A stretch of DNA of 64,000 nt from Mucilaginibacter aquatilis (GTDB lineage Bacteria; Bacteroidota; Bacteroidia; Sphingobacteriales; Sphingobacteriaceae), in the NCBI RefSeq assembly GCF_009755275.1, contig NZ_WQLA01000001.1, positions 868,001 through 932,000 on the forward strand, given 5' to 3'. How positions within the stretch are numbered: the first letter of the stretch is position 1; every line of letters starts with the position of its first letter. Shown here piece after piece: positions 19,208-28,188 of this stretch. The notes below the pieces were generated by a model. The model was given only the letters and a program-made list of their open reading frames with translations, searched no databases and had not been told where the DNA came from. The translations under genes and the position numbers were made by a program.

Positions 19208-19321
19208 ACTAATACAAATTTACGAATAGCACATGGTGTTTAACCAAAAGCCACCAAATAATTAAATAAGAATGTTTAAGCGAAACGGCAGAGCTTGAAT
19301 TTACGTAGCGTTTATAACTTA

Positions 19322-20143
19322 TCAGGTTCCGGGCAATTTAACGCCGGCACTTTTCAAGCCGTCCATAATTCGTTTGGTAAGCCCCATTTGTGCGCTGGTA
19401 TATTCTGACGCCTGTACCCACACCCTAGAGGTATACTTAACGCCATCAAACTCAATTTGCCAAACACTTGCTAGTGGAGCCGGCTCGCTCAAAATTCCGG
19501 GAGTTTGTGCAATCGCCTGCTTAATAATGTTAACCACTAAGTCATGATCGGCAACAAAGCCCAGCTTAAAGTCAACATCTAAACGCCGCTTACCTTCGCG
19601 CGATACATTGGTAATAACTTCATTAAACAGCTTGCCGTTTGGAATAATAACTGTTTTGTTATCAAACGTAAGTACAACGGTATAGAAAACCTGTATGGAA
19701 GTAACCTTGCCATTTTGTCCCTGCGCTATTATATTATCACCTATATCAAAAGGCTTAAGCAACAATATCATAACCCCGCCTGCAAAGTTTTGTAAAGTGC
19801 CTGATAAAGCTAAACCTGCTGCAACAGTAGCCGCACTTAAAATGGCCGTAAATATGGTGAGCTCGAGCCCCATAATTTCCATAACCACTACAACAAGCAC
19901 CATATGCAGGCCTGTAATAGTTAAACTCAGAAAAAATGGTTGTAAGGAAGAGTGGATTTGCTTACTTGCCATCCGGCGGGTCATCCATTTACGGAGCTGT
20001 CGGATTAGCCATAAGCCAATGAAGAAAAGTATTATTCCTATAACTACTTTTGGGCCGCTCTTGATAACCCAATGATAGGCGTTATTATATAAATCGCTGA
20101 TGGAGGGAACTACTTCTGTTTGAGCAATTAGCAGGGTATACAT
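19322..20143 (-). CDS. Small-conductance mechanosensitive channel, MscS family
   Basis: 273 residues with three N-terminal transmembrane segments (about 28-45, 65-85, 90-125). The third is the pore helix, rich in Ala/Gly (AAGLALSGTLQNFAGGVMIL), followed by the beta domain (PFDIGDNIIAQGQNGKVTSIQVF) and the C-terminal alpha/beta vestibule. Length matches E. coli MscS closely. It opens under membrane tension to release solutes after osmotic downshock. Two AT-rich inverted repeats lie upstream. Confidence 0.92.
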   Translation of the reverse strand: MYTLLIAQTEVVPSISDLYNNAYHWVIKSGPKVVIGIILFFIGLWLIRQLRKWMTRRMASKQIHSSLQPFFLSLTITGLHMVLVVVVMEIMGLELTIFTAILSAATVAAGLALSGTLQNFAGGVMILLLKPFDIGDNIIAQGQNGKVTSIQVFYTVVLTFDNKTVIIPNGKLFNEVITNVSREGKRRLDVDFKLGFVADHDLVVNIIKQAIAQTPGILSEPAPLASVWQIEFDGVKYTSRVWVQASEYTSAQMGLTKRIMDGLKSAGVKLPGT

Positions 20144-20497
20144 TTAACTGATTAAATAATCAGCAATGTTACACTTACGACATCAAACTCACAAATAATT
20201 CAGGACCTTTAACCATCACCCACTCAAAAATCCTCGCTCGTAAAACTCTCTTATTTAAGGTCATCTGTTTCATATTAACCGCAACTTGCAAATGATGTGC
20301 CTGCAAACAAGCGTTTGTATTATTTCATACAAAATTAATATGGCTAAGTATAAATGGTGTCATTAGTTAATCATTTGATTAACAGAACAACGTAAAATCG
20401 AGGATTCTGCATGTTAGGACTGGCTTTAAAGCCAGAAACCCTGTCTGAAATTTCAGACAGGGTTTCTAAGATATGTATTATACAGTACGTTATGATA
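20144..20497. other. Intergenic region between mscS and groEL
   Basis: No gene is supported in this 354-bp gap. It holds two imperfect-palindrome sites of similar sequence, CTGATTA-AA-TAATCAG at 20148-20163 and GTTAATCA-TT-TGATTAAC at 20366-20383, and the palindromes downstream of groEL listed separately. The stretch 20170-20360 shows nothing recognisable. Confidence 0.6.
20420..20467 (-). terminator. Adjacent perfect palindromes, probable groEL terminator
   Basis: A perfect 16-bp palindrome (20420-20435) overlaps a perfect 34-bp palindrome (arms 20434-20450 and 20451-20467, no spacer). The larger lies about 30 bp after the groEL stop. It can fold as a long hairpin, although no strong T-run follows on the minus strand, so it may also be an extragenic repeat. 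Confidence 0.55.
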
Positions 20498-22132
20498 TTA
20501 CATCATACCGCCCATACCACCCATTGGAGGGGCACCTGCACCAGCAGGAGCATCTTCAGGATCATCAGCTAACACACACTCGGTGGTTAACAACATTGAT
20601 GAAATTGAAGCAGCATTTTCTAAAGCCACGCGTGATACTTTAGTAGGGTCAATTACACCTGCACCAATTAAGTTTTCGTAACGGTCGGCACGTGCATTGT
20701 AACCAAAGTCGGCAGTACCTTCTTTAACTTTTTGCACTACAATTGAGCCTTCGATACCAGCGTTTTCGCAAATTTGACGTAAAGGCTCTTCAATAGCACG
20801 TTTTACAATCTGAATACCGGTTTTCTCGTCTTCGTTTTCACCTTGCAAATCACCTAATGATGCAACTGCACGAATGAAAGCTACACCACCACCAGCTACG
20901 ATGCCTTCTTCAACGGCAGCGCGGGTTGCGTGTAAAGCATCATCAACACGGTCTTTTTTCTCTTTCATTTCAACCTCGGTAGCTGCACCAACATATAATA
21001 CAGCAACACCACCTGATAACTTAGCTAAACGCTCTTGCAATTTTTCTTTATCGTAATCAGATGTAGTGGTTTCAATTTGAGCTTTGATTTGGTTAACGCG
21101 GGCTTTGATGCCTTCTGCATCGCCAAAACCATTAATGATGGTAGTATTGTCTTTATCAATAACTACTTTTTCAGCAGTACCTAAGTAGGTTAAATCAGCA
21201 TTCTCTAATTTGTAACCACGCTCTTCAGAAATTACAGTACCACCGGTTAAGATAGCAATGTCTTCTAACATAGCTTTACGACGATCACCAAAGCCAGGAG
21301 CTTTAACAGCAGCAACTTTCAGTGAACCACGGATTTTGTTAACTACCAATGTAGCTAAAGCTTCACCGTCTAAGTCTTCTGAAATAATAACCAATGGTTT
21401 ACCGGTTTGTACTTGTTTTTCTAATACCGGTAACAATTCTTTCATCGAAGAGATCTTCTTGTCGTAGATCAGGATGTAAGGATTGTCTAACTCCGCTTCC
21501 ATTTTATCAGCATTGGTTACAAAGTATGGAGAAAGGTAACCACGGTCAAACTGCATACCTTCTACAGTTTTCACTTCAGTTTCAGTACCTTTTGCTTCTT
21601 CAACGGTAATAACACCGTCTTTACCTACTTTACCCATTGCATCAGCAATCAGGGTACCAATAACCTCATCGTTGTTAGCCGAAATGGTAGCAACTTGTTT
21701 AATTTTATTATTGTCCTCACCTACTGCTTGTGATTGTACCTTAAGGTTAGCCACAACAGCAGCAACAGCTTTGTCAATACCACGTTTCAAATCCATTGGG
21801 TTTGCACCGGCAGCAACGTTTTTAATACCAGCAGTAACAATAGCCTGAGCTAAAACGGTTGCAGTAGTAGTACCGTCACCTGCAATATCAGCAGTTTTAG
21901 AGGCTACTTCTTTAACCATTTGAGCACCCATGTTTTCTAGGGCATCTTTTAATTCAATTTCTTTAGCTACAGTAACACCGTCTTTAGTGATAGCTGGTGA
22001 GCCAAATTTTTTATCGATAATAACGTTACGGCCTTTAGGACCTAAAGTAACTTTAACTGCGTTAGCTAAAATATCCACACCGCGTTTTAGTGCGTCGCGT
22101 GCTTCAACGTTGTATTTAACTTGTTTTGCCAT
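20498..22132 (-). CDS. groEL: Chaperonin GroEL (60 kDa)
   Basis: 544 residues, the usual length. Forms the 14-mer cage that folds proteins in the cytosol with ATP and GroES. ATP-site motifs are visible ([20 protein letters not shown]), as is the Gly/Met-rich C-terminal tail ending GGMGGMM. It lies 100 bp downstream of groES on the same strand. Palindromic sequences follow the stop codon. Confidence 0.98.
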   Translation of the reverse strand: MAKQVKYNVEARDALKRGVDILANAVKVTLGPKGRNVIIDKKFGSPAITKDGVTVAKEIELKDALENMGAQMVKEVASKTADIAGDGTTTATVLAQAIVTAGIKNVAAGANPMDLKRGIDKAVAAVVANLKVQSQAVGEDNNKIKQVATISANNDEVIGTLIADAMGKVGKDGVITVEEAKGTETEVKTVEGMQFDRGYLSPYFVTNADKMEAELDNPYILIYDKKISSMKELLPVLEKQVQTGKPLVIISEDLDGEALATLVVNKIRGSLKVAAVKAPGFGDRRKAMLEDIAILTGGTVISEERGYKLENADLTYLGTAEKVVIDKDNTTIINGFGDAEGIKARVNQIKAQIETTTSDYDKEKLQERLAKLSGGVAVLYVGAATEVEMKEKKDRVDDALHATRAAVEEGIVAGGGVAFIRAVASLGDLQGENEDEKTGIQIVKRAIEEPLRQICENAGIEGSIVVQKVKEGTADFGYNARADRYENLIGAGVIDPTKVSRVALENAASISSMLLTTECVLADDPEDAPAGAGAPPMGGMGGMM

Positions 22133-22232
22133 TTCTTTTAAATGAATAATTTTTTGAATGTGTGAATTAGTAATACCGAAATGAAATCCGGATTTACTCC
22201 TTCACCTTTATCTGTAATTTATCAATCCTTGC

Positions 22233-22508
22233 TTATAGTATACCGTAGATATCTGATTCGCGCATCATCAGGTACTCTTTACCGTCGATGGTGATTTCAG
22301 TACCACCATATTTGCTGTATAAAACTTTATCACCTACTTTAACAGTCATAGGCTCATCTTTTTTACCGTCACCTACAGCCACTACGGTACCTTGTTGAGG
22401 TTTTTCTTTTGCAGTGTCAGGAATGAAGATACCAGACGCAGTCTTTTCTTCGGCTGGAGCAGCTTCTACTACTACTCTGTCGCCAATAGGTTTAATGTTT
22501 AATGACAT
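22233..22508 (-). CDS. groES: Co-chaperonin GroES (10 kDa)
   Basis: 91 residues from the ATG at 22508; an upstream in-frame start at 22556 would add a basic tail foreign to the family. [15 protein letters not shown] at the start and the mobile loop [18 protein letters not shown] (about 17-34) are typical. It caps GroEL. Upstream (22560-22680) lie repeated TCTGCCA motifs and a TGACA-TGTCA inverted repeat, possibly heat-shock control sites. No CIRCE element is present. Confidence 0.97.
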   Translation of the reverse strand: MSLNIKPIGDRVVVEAAPAEEKTASGIFIPDTAKEKPQQGTVVAVGDGKKDEPMTVKVGDKVLYSKYGGTEITIDGKEYLMMRESDIYGIL

Positions 22509-22576
22509 ATGAAACTTTAATTTATATGGTTTAAATGTTTGCTTGCTTTTTATCATTTACTATGCCAATACCTTGC

Positions 22577-22680
22577 TGGCAGAAAATTGCTGTTTTATTG
22601 GCAGAAAATTTAACCACCTACCACCTGCAGCTTTATATCCTTTGCAGTTACGTGCAAATGACAAATGTCAGGTTGGCAGA
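22577..22680 (-). promoter_or_regulatory. Repeat-rich region upstream of groES
   Basis: On the minus strand TCTGCCA occurs three times, two of them within the 12-bp direct repeat at 22577-22588 and 22599-22610 (22-bp period, two helical turns), the third at about 22674-22680. An inverted repeat TGACA-AA-TGTCA lies at 22659-22670. These are candidate control sites for groESL. No sigma-A -7 element was found close to groES. Confidence 0.4.
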
Positions 22681-22695
22681 TAGGCCCAAAACTAA

Positions 22696-22722
22696 AAAAG
22701 CCCCGGGTAATGCGGGGCTTTT
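22696..22722. terminator. Terminator after secG
   Basis: AAAAGCCCCG (22696-22705) pairs with CGGGGCTTTT (22713-22722) around a 7-base loop. Read on the minus strand it is followed by a T-run, so it ends the lptE-secG operon and separates it from groESL. Confidence 0.85.
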
Positions 22723-22742
22723 AAATATTATATTAATGTTAC

Positions 22743-23093
22743 TTATTTCTTTGCAGCTGTATCAGTAGGTTTGGCCGGCACGCTAAGCGGAGATGTACTG
22801 CTTACCGGGGCACTTGGCTTAGAAGCTTTTTGAATCTGCTCCTGGTATTCAGATGAACCTGCGCCAGTTCCGCTTTTGATAGCTACGTTGATAGCTAATG
22901 ATAATACCATTAAAGTGATAGCTAAAATCCAGGTTCCCTTTTCAAGGATATCACCTGTTTTTTGCACACCCAATAATTGCGATGAGCTTGAAAAGTTTGA
23001 TGACAAACCGCCGCCTTTAGGATTTTGCACCAACACAATAACGCCTAATAAAATGCAAACCAGGATGGCAACGATGATTAATACTAAGTACAT
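22743..23093 (-). CDS. secG: Preprotein translocase subunit SecG
   Basis: 116 residues: two transmembrane segments (about 2-22 and 53-73) around the family loop NPKGGGLSSNFSSSSQLLG. It has a Ser/Pro/Lys-rich cytosolic tail longer than in E. coli, as in other Bacteroidota. It assists SecYE during export across the inner membrane. It starts 8 bp after the upstream TPR-like gene and is last in the operon. Confidence 0.94.
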   Translation of the reverse strand: MYLVLIIVAILVCILLGVIVLVQNPKGGGLSSNFSSSSQLLGVQKTGDILEKGTWILAITLMVLSLAINVAIKSGTGAGSSEYQEQIQKASKPSAPVSSTSPLSVPAKPTDTAAKK

Positions 23094-23101
23094 TTTGTAT
23101 G

Positions 23102-24265
23102 TTAATTAATTTTCTTTTCTAAAATTTCAATTTGGCTTGCAAAGTAACGTCTTTTTTCCGGATTTTTCAACATTAAAATTTTATAAGCCGCTATTGCTTT
23201 GGAATATAACATCTGATCGGCGTAAATGCGTGCCAGGGTTTCAGTTATTAACTCTTCCTGGTCTTCGGCACTTTGGCGTGCTTTGTTCTCATTATCGAGT
23301 TTATCACTGCTTGGTGGCTTAATCTGCGGATCTTCCTGTATAAACCTGTCTACCAGTTCCTCTTCCTTTTTTCTCGTGTCAAGCACCTCATGCGGCACGC
23401 TTTCTACCGGTATGGGTAAAGGCGGCTGCCTATCGGTAAGGTGAGAAGAAGGCGCTGCAAAAGGCTGGTATATGCCGCTGTGCTTATTGCGGGTTTTATC
23501 TAACCACCACATAAAGCTGTAAGGCATTTTATCATCGTGATAACGGGTAACCTTTTTTTCCTCTGTAACCGGCGGCACATCGGCCTGATGCACAGGTGCA
23601 GGTTCTTGCGGAGATACGTCATCGGGTTGCACTGCAGCAGGGCTTTGTTCATCACGCTCAACAAAGGCCCTGTCAAATACAAAGTAGTCGGTAGTTGCTA
23701 TATTTTCAATAATAAGCTTTTGCGTTTCAGGCAAAGGCCCATGCGTAACAGCAGAATCAGTAACCTCTTCTGCTACCGTAACCTTTAAATCAGCAGCTTC
23801 CTCGATGGGCTCTGATATAGGATGTACTGGCTCTTCATATGCTTCGTAAACTTCCTCAGCATTAATTTTAACTTCCTCAACCGTCACTTTAACTGCAGGT
23901 ATTACCTGCGGTGTTTCAACTGCGGGATTCAAGACAGTATTGCCTGCTTGTTCAACTACCTCGCTTGGCTGAGCTTGCTCTTTAACCTTACGGGTTTTAT
24001 AAATAATTTGCGATGGAGATACAGTTGCAAGCAGTTGCGGCTGTTGAACAATTTTTTGAAGTATGCTGCTGTTACTGAAACGTGCTGCCGCCGCGTTAAG
24101 ATGCTGGGCTGAGCCAGACCGCGCCTGAATGGCATACAGTGCACCGCATTGCGGAAAGCTGTACAGCAGCGTTTGTAAATTGCTTATATGCTCTTCACTT
24201 AAAGTTACAGGGCTCGAAAGTACCTGTTTCAAAAGCTGGTTTGGATGAGTGGTATCGTGTTGCAC
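23102..24265 (-). CDS. Conserved hypothetical protein with C-terminal TPR-like motif
   Basis: About 387 residues. No ATG is available near the 5' end: a GTG at 24265 or a TTG at 24301 (overlapping lptE by 14 bases) must be used, and I choose the GTG. The N-terminal 110 residues are helical (TLSEEHISNLQTLLYSFPQ), the middle 110-330 is acidic, Pro/Glu/Val-rich and probably disordered, and the end (ETLARIYADQMLYSKAIAAYKILML) is a TPR-like helix pair. Its place between lptE and secG is typical for Bacteroidota. The function is unknown; a link to envelope biogenesis is inferred from context only. Confidence 0.75.
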   Translation of the reverse strand: MQHDTTHPNQLLKQVLSSPVTLSEEHISNLQTLLYSFPQCGALYAIQARSGSAQHLNAAAARFSNSSILQKIVQQPQLLATVSPSQIIYKTRKVKEQAQPSEVVEQAGNTVLNPAVETPQVIPAVKVTVEEVKINAEEVYEAYEEPVHPISEPIEEAADLKVTVAEEVTDSAVTHGPLPETQKLIIENIATTDYFVFDRAFVERDEQSPAAVQPDDVSPQEPAPVHQADVPPVTEEKKVTRYHDDKMPYSFMWWLDKTRNKHSGIYQPFAAPSSHLTDRQPPLPIPVESVPHEVLDTRKKEEELVDRFIQEDPQIKPPSSDKLDNENKARQSAEDQEELITETLARIYADQMLYSKAIAAYKILMLKNPEKRRYFASQIEILEKKIN

Positions 24266-24287
24266 GTGGCTTAAACTACTAAATTGA

Positions 24288-24803
24288 TTACCAGTTTGCA
24301 AAAGCTTTGTTGAAAATATCTTCTGTAAGCTGCTGATTAATTATTGGTATTAAACGTTGTTCGTTGGAATTAATATCCCCGGTAAAGTCGGTATAACGAG
24401 AAAATGTTTGTTCAAAGTCGGGCGATTTTTTTTTATCCTTAAAGTTAACGTACTTGACGCTTACGGTAATGGTTAAACGTGTTGCCGTAGCTATAGGCGC
24501 TTGATTTCCGTTTGTAGCCTGTATTGATACCGGAGCATAATTAAACCCTGTAATGGTTCCTTCCAAAGTTGCATCTGCTTCACCCCGCACAATGCTTAAA
24601 CGGCTTTGCGAGCGTATACGATCTTTTAAAGCCTCGGTGAATAGTGTGCTTAGGTTATTTACAACAAGCGGTGCATTATTTTCAAAGAAAGCCACGTTTA
24701 TGGTTTTCATATCAACCGGAATGGAAGCTCCGCTTAAGGTAACCGAACATGATGACCACACCATAGCCGACATTACCATCACAAAGCACAGTACTTTCTT
24801 CAT
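24288..24803 (-). CDS. lptE: LptE-family lipopolysaccharide assembly lipoprotein
   Basis: 171 residues. A lipobox WSSC places the lipidated cysteine at about residue 19. The remainder (TINVAFFENNAPLVVNNLSTLFTEALKDRIRSQ, not continuous with the lipobox) has the alpha/beta fold of LptE, which plugs LptD in the outer membrane for LPS delivery. The start is 2 bp from the stop of the sigma-54 activator, so they are cotranscribed. Confidence 0.88.
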   Translation of the reverse strand: MKKVLCFVMVMSAMVWSSCSVTLSGASIPVDMKTINVAFFENNAPLVVNNLSTLFTEALKDRIRSQSRLSIVRGEADATLEGTITGFNYAPVSIQATNGNQAPIATATRLTITVSVKYVNFKDKKKSPDFEQTFSRYTDFTGDINSNEQRLIPIINQQLTEDIFNKAFANW

Positions 24804-24805
24804 TG

Positions 24806-26044
24806 TTATAAATCGAGTTCTTTAATTTTACGGTAAAGTGTACGCTCAGATATTCCTAACTCGTTGGCTGCCAGTTTACGCTTTCCTTTATGCTTTTTTA
24901 AAGCCTTGCGTATCATGTCCGATTCTTTTTCAACCAATGATAATGATTCTTCTACTTCTTCGGCATGTGGTGTAAATACAGCCTCATTATGATGCGTAAC
25001 CGGATTAACAACGGGCGGCTGAATAGTAAATTGTGTGTCTTGCTGCCTTATGGGTAAATCAATTTCATGATGAAGGTAATTGAGCGTTTGCGGATTATTG
25101 TAATTAACCGGCACGCCTCCATGCTCAATTATTTCGGCAACCAGCTTTTTAAGCTCGTTCATATCGCGCTTCATATCAAAAAGCACCTTATATAATATAT
25201 CGCGCTCCGAAAAATCTTCGCGGGGCTGGCTGTCCAAACGCATTGGCAGGTTACTACGGCCGGCTTCCTGTGGCATGTAGGTCAACAATATCTCGGCAGT
25301 AATGATACGGTCGCGCTCCAAAACTGCCAGCTGCTCGGCCACATTTTTGAGCTGACGAACGTTACCCGGCCAGGAGTAATTGCTAAGTACCTGCTGCGCA
25401 CCTTCATCTAATTGTATGGCAGGGCTACGGTATTTATCGGTAAAATCGGCCGAGAATTTACGGAACAAAAGGTAAATATCTTCCTTACGATCACGTAGTG
25501 GCGGTATGCGCAAAGGCACGGTATTTAAGCGGTAATACAAGTCTTCGCGAAACTTGCCTGCCTTAACCGCCTCGTAAACATCTACGTTAGTAGCTGCAAT
25601 TACACGTACATTGGTTTTCTCAACTTTTGATGAACCTACACGGATGAATTGCCCCGACTCCAGCACACGTAGTAAGCGCGCCTGCGTGCCTAAAGGCATC
25701 TCACCTATCTCATCTAAAAAAATGGTACCGCCGTTAACTGTTTCAAAATAACCTTTACGCTCACCAACGGCACCGGTGTAGGCACCTTTTTCATGCCCAA
25801 ACAGTTCTGAGTCTATAGTCCCCTCGGGTATGGCACCACAGTTTACGGCAATGAAAGGCCCATGCTTGCGCGGACTCAACTGGTGGATAATTTGCGAAAA
25901 CGCTTCCTTACCGCTACCACTCTCTCCGGTTACCAATACTGAGATATCGGTAGGTGCTACCTGGTTAGCAATATTTATAGCCCGGTTTAACAACGGCGAA
26001 TTGCCGATGATACCAAAGCGTTGTTTAATTTCTTGTACGTTCAT
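24806..26044 (-). CDS. Sigma-54-dependent transcriptional activator without receiver domain
   Basis: 412 residues from the ATG at 26044; an earlier TTG-type extension runs into the repeat upstream. The AAA+ domain starts almost at once: Walker A GESGSGKE at 40-47, the sigma-54 contact loop GAYTGA at 87-92 (F to Y variant), Walker B GGTIFLDEIGEM. A linker of about 100 residues leads to a Fis-type helix-turn-helix at the end (KRKLAANELGISERTLYRKI). There is no REC, GAF or PAS sensory domain. It heads the lptE-TPR-secG operon, suggesting control of envelope functions; the targets are not visible in the window. Confidence 0.9.
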   Translation of the reverse strand: MNVQEIKQRFGIIGNSPLLNRAINIANQVAPTDISVLVTGESGSGKEAFSQIIHQLSPRKHGPFIAVNCGAIPEGTIDSELFGHEKGAYTGAVGERKGYFETVNGGTIFLDEIGEMPLGTQARLLRVLESGQFIRVGSSKVEKTNVRVIAATNVDVYEAVKAGKFREDLYYRLNTVPLRIPPLRDRKEDIYLLFRKFSADFTDKYRSPAIQLDEGAQQVLSNYSWPGNVRQLKNVAEQLAVLERDRIITAEILLTYMPQEAGRSNLPMRLDSQPREDFSERDILYKVLFDMKRDMNELKKLVAEIIEHGGVPVNYNNPQTLNYLHHEIDLPIRQQDTQFTIQPPVVNPVTHHNEAVFTPHAEEVEESLSLVEKESDMIRKALKKHKGKRKLAANELGISERTLYRKIKELDL

Positions 26045-26060
26045 AAGATAGAATACAGAG

Positions 26061-26089
26061 ACAAGAGCTAAGAGCCAGGAACCAAGATC
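26061..26089. repeat. Left inverted repeat flanking the four-helix-bundle gene
   Basis: Purine-rich sequence containing AGAGCCAGGAACCAAGA (26071-26087). Its reverse complement recurs at 26501-26517 with one mismatch in 17. It lies between the sigma-54 activator start and the four-helix-bundle stop. Confidence 0.75.
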
Positions 26090-26459
26090 AATGGTCATTT
26101 GGCCGTGTTAGTACATGTTCTCTAAATGCGAATATCATTTTCTGAACTTCCTCAACCATGTTGAGACATTGCTTTAATTCAGCAACGTTGCCATACAACC
26201 TTCTTCTGCAAATCAACAGTTGTGTTTCTAATTCGTAAGAAGATGTTAACGCAGTTGACAAAAATTCTGCTGTATGAATATTGGTCCTTTTGCCCGACCC
26301 TTCGGCAATGTTTGAAGGAATTGAACAAGAGGCTCGATTTATTTGATCGATTAAATTAAAGCGTTCATCAGCAGGCAAACCTTTACAATAGCTGTAAGTT
26401 AAGTCGGTCAAATCTAAAGCCTTTTGCCAAACCTTTAAATTCTTAAAGTTGTGCTTCAT
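26088..26459 (-). CDS. Four-helix-bundle protein (23S rRNA IVS / bAvd-like family)
   Basis: 123 residues from the ATG at 26459. Family markers are NLKVWQKALDL near the start and the central SCSIPSNIAEGSGKR motif, with the charged faces of a four-helix bundle. Related proteins are encoded within 23S rRNA intervening sequences and as accessory proteins of diversity-generating retroelements; free-standing copies are common in Bacteroidota and of unknown function. No reverse transcriptase is nearby. The gene is bounded by purine-rich inverted repeats, which suggests it entered as a cassette between miaB and the activator gene. Confidence 0.9.
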   Translation of the reverse strand: MKHNFKNLKVWQKALDLTDLTYSYCKGLPADERFNLIDQINRASCSIPSNIAEGSGKRTNIHTAEFLSTALTSSYELETQLLICRRRLYGNVAELKQCLNMVEEVQKMIFAFREHVLTRPNDH

Positions 26460-26484
26460 CAACGATTCAGATTCTCTTACTTCT

Positions 26485-26517
26485 ATCTTGGCTCTTGTTT
26501 CTTGGTTCTTGGCTCTA
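26485..26517. repeat. Right inverted repeat flanking the four-helix-bundle gene
   Basis: Pyrimidine-rich on the plus strand: GGCTCTTG, then CTTGGTTCTTGGCTCT. It is the inverted partner of 26061-26089 and itself contains two tandem variants of CTTGGCTCTTG. It ends next to the miaB stop codon. Confidence 0.75.
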
Positions 26518-26518
26518 T

Positions 26519-27964
26519 TTAAACCACCGTTCCCAGCAACGTAGCTGTTGTGCAGCGGTCAACTAAAACATTTACATATTGACCTGGCTTGTAATCCTCG
26601 CTTACCGGAAAAACTACCATAGCATTATTATCAGCACGGCCGCAATAATCAAGGTTTGATTTTTTTGAGAAACCCTCAATAAGCACGCGTTGCACTTTAC
26701 CTACTTTTTCCTGTAAACGCAGGTGTGAGTGCTGCTGCTGTTTAACTACAATTTCTTTGAGACGACGATTTTTCACCGCATCAGGGATATCATCAGTAAA
26801 ACGCTTGGCAGCTAACGTACCCGGACGCTCAGAGTACATAAACATGTAAGCATAATCATACTGTACAAAGTCCATCATGCTCAGGGTGTCCTGGTGCTCT
26901 TCCTCAGTTTCGGTACAAAAACCGGCAATTACGTCGGTTGATATGGCACATCCCGGTATAATACGGCGAATAGCTTCTACACGGTTCATATACCACTCGC
27001 GATCATAAGTACGGTTCATGATGTCCAATACGCGGCTATTACCCGATTGTACCGGCAAGTGAATATACTTGCAAATGTTATCGTGCTTAGCCATGGTATA
27101 TAATACCTCATCGGTAATATCCTTAGGATGCGATGTTGAAAAACGAATACGAAGCTCAGGGCTTATCTGTGCTACCATCTCAAGCAGGTTGGCAAAGTTT
27201 GCACCTTTTATTTCGCTTAATGATATTTCTTCACTTTCGGTTGGCTCTGGTTTCCATTTGTACGAATCCACGTTTTGCCCTAACAAGGTAACCTCGCGAT
27301 AGCCTTGATTAAACAAGTCGGTACATTCTTTTACAATAGAAAAAGGATCGCGGCTACGCTCACGGCCACGGGTAAAAGGCACCACGCAGAAAGAGCACAT
27401 ATTATCACAGCCACGCATAATTGATACAAAAGCGTTGATACCGTTACTGTTCAAACGCACCGGGTTAATGTCGGCATACGTTTCCTCGCGAGAGAGAAGC
27501 ACGTTTACAGCCTTTTGGCCATCATCAACCTTATCAATTAAATTAGGTAAATCGCGGTAGGCATCAGGGCCTACAACTACGTCAACCAGTTTTTCTTCTT
27601 CTAAAAACTTTGCTTTCAAGCGTTCGGCCATACAGCCCAGCACTCCTACTATCATGCCTGGGTTTTTAACCTTGGCAATAGTAAATTCTCTAAGGCGGTT
27701 GCGAACACGCTGCTCGGCATTTTCACGTATTGAACAGGTGTTAATGAAAATCACATCGGCATTGTTAAAATCCTTTGTAGTTTCAAAACCCCGTTCAAGC
27801 AAAATAGAAGCAACAATTTCACTGTCTGAAAAATTCATGGCGCAACCATAACTTTCAATGTACAGTTTACGGCCGTTATATTTATCAGGGGTTTGCTCCA
27901 GCATTAATGCCTCACCTTGCCTGCTTTCATCATGTGTTTTATCCGGAATAAGCAAATCCATCAT
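26519..27964 (-). CDS. miaB: tRNA-2-methylthio-N6-dimethylallyladenosine synthase MiaB
   Basis: Radical-SAM methylthiotransferase acting on i6A37 of tRNA. 481 residues: UPF0004 domain with cluster cysteines C41, C77 and C111; radical-SAM cluster C186-x3-C190-x2-C193 (GCDNMCSFC); and a C-terminal TRAM domain ([32 protein letters not shown]). Start is one of two adjacent ATGs at 27964/27961. The stop codon borders the repeat of the four-helix-bundle cassette. Confidence 0.96.
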   Translation of the reverse strand: MMDLLIPDKTHDESRQGEALMLEQTPDKYNGRKLYIESYGCAMNFSDSEIVASILLERGFETTKDFNNADVIFINTCSIRENAEQRVRNRLREFTIAKVKNPGMIVGVLGCMAERLKAKFLEEEKLVDVVVGPDAYRDLPNLIDKVDDGQKAVNVLLSREETYADINPVRLNSNGINAFVSIMRGCDNMCSFCVVPFTRGRERSRDPFSIVKECTDLFNQGYREVTLLGQNVDSYKWKPEPTESEEISLSEIKGANFANLLEMVAQISPELRIRFSTSHPKDITDEVLYTMAKHDNICKYIHLPVQSGNSRVLDIMNRTYDREWYMNRVEAIRRIIPGCAISTDVIAGFCTETEEEHQDTLSMMDFVQYDYAYMFMYSERPGTLAAKRFTDDIPDAVKNRRLKEIVVKQQQHSHLRLQEKVGKVQRVLIEGFSKKSNLDYCGRADNNAMVVFPVSEDYKPGQYVNVLVDRCTTATLLGTVV

Positions 27965-28188
27965 TAGTAAAACTTTTTGGACTGCAAAACTACATAATTT
28001 AAAACAATACCGTGACAGATTGGCAGCACAATATAAAATTTGACCTTTGAAGGATATGCGCTGTAACTATTTATAAACTTATTCCGTCAATAATTTGAAT
28101 CTGAGCTTTAGCATACGGTTCAAAATCTTTATTTTGTGAAGTCAACTCTCTCAGCAATGCAGAAAGTTGTAGTACTCTTAAATCCCTG

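Noticed and set aside
22577..22592. Sigma-54-like promoter TGGCAGAAAATTGC upstream of groES
   Set aside because: GG to GC spacing is 9 bases instead of 10, and it points away from groES toward no gene.
26088..26462. Diversity-generating retroelement around the bAvd-like gene
   Set aside because: No reverse transcriptase or template/variable repeat pair is present nearby.
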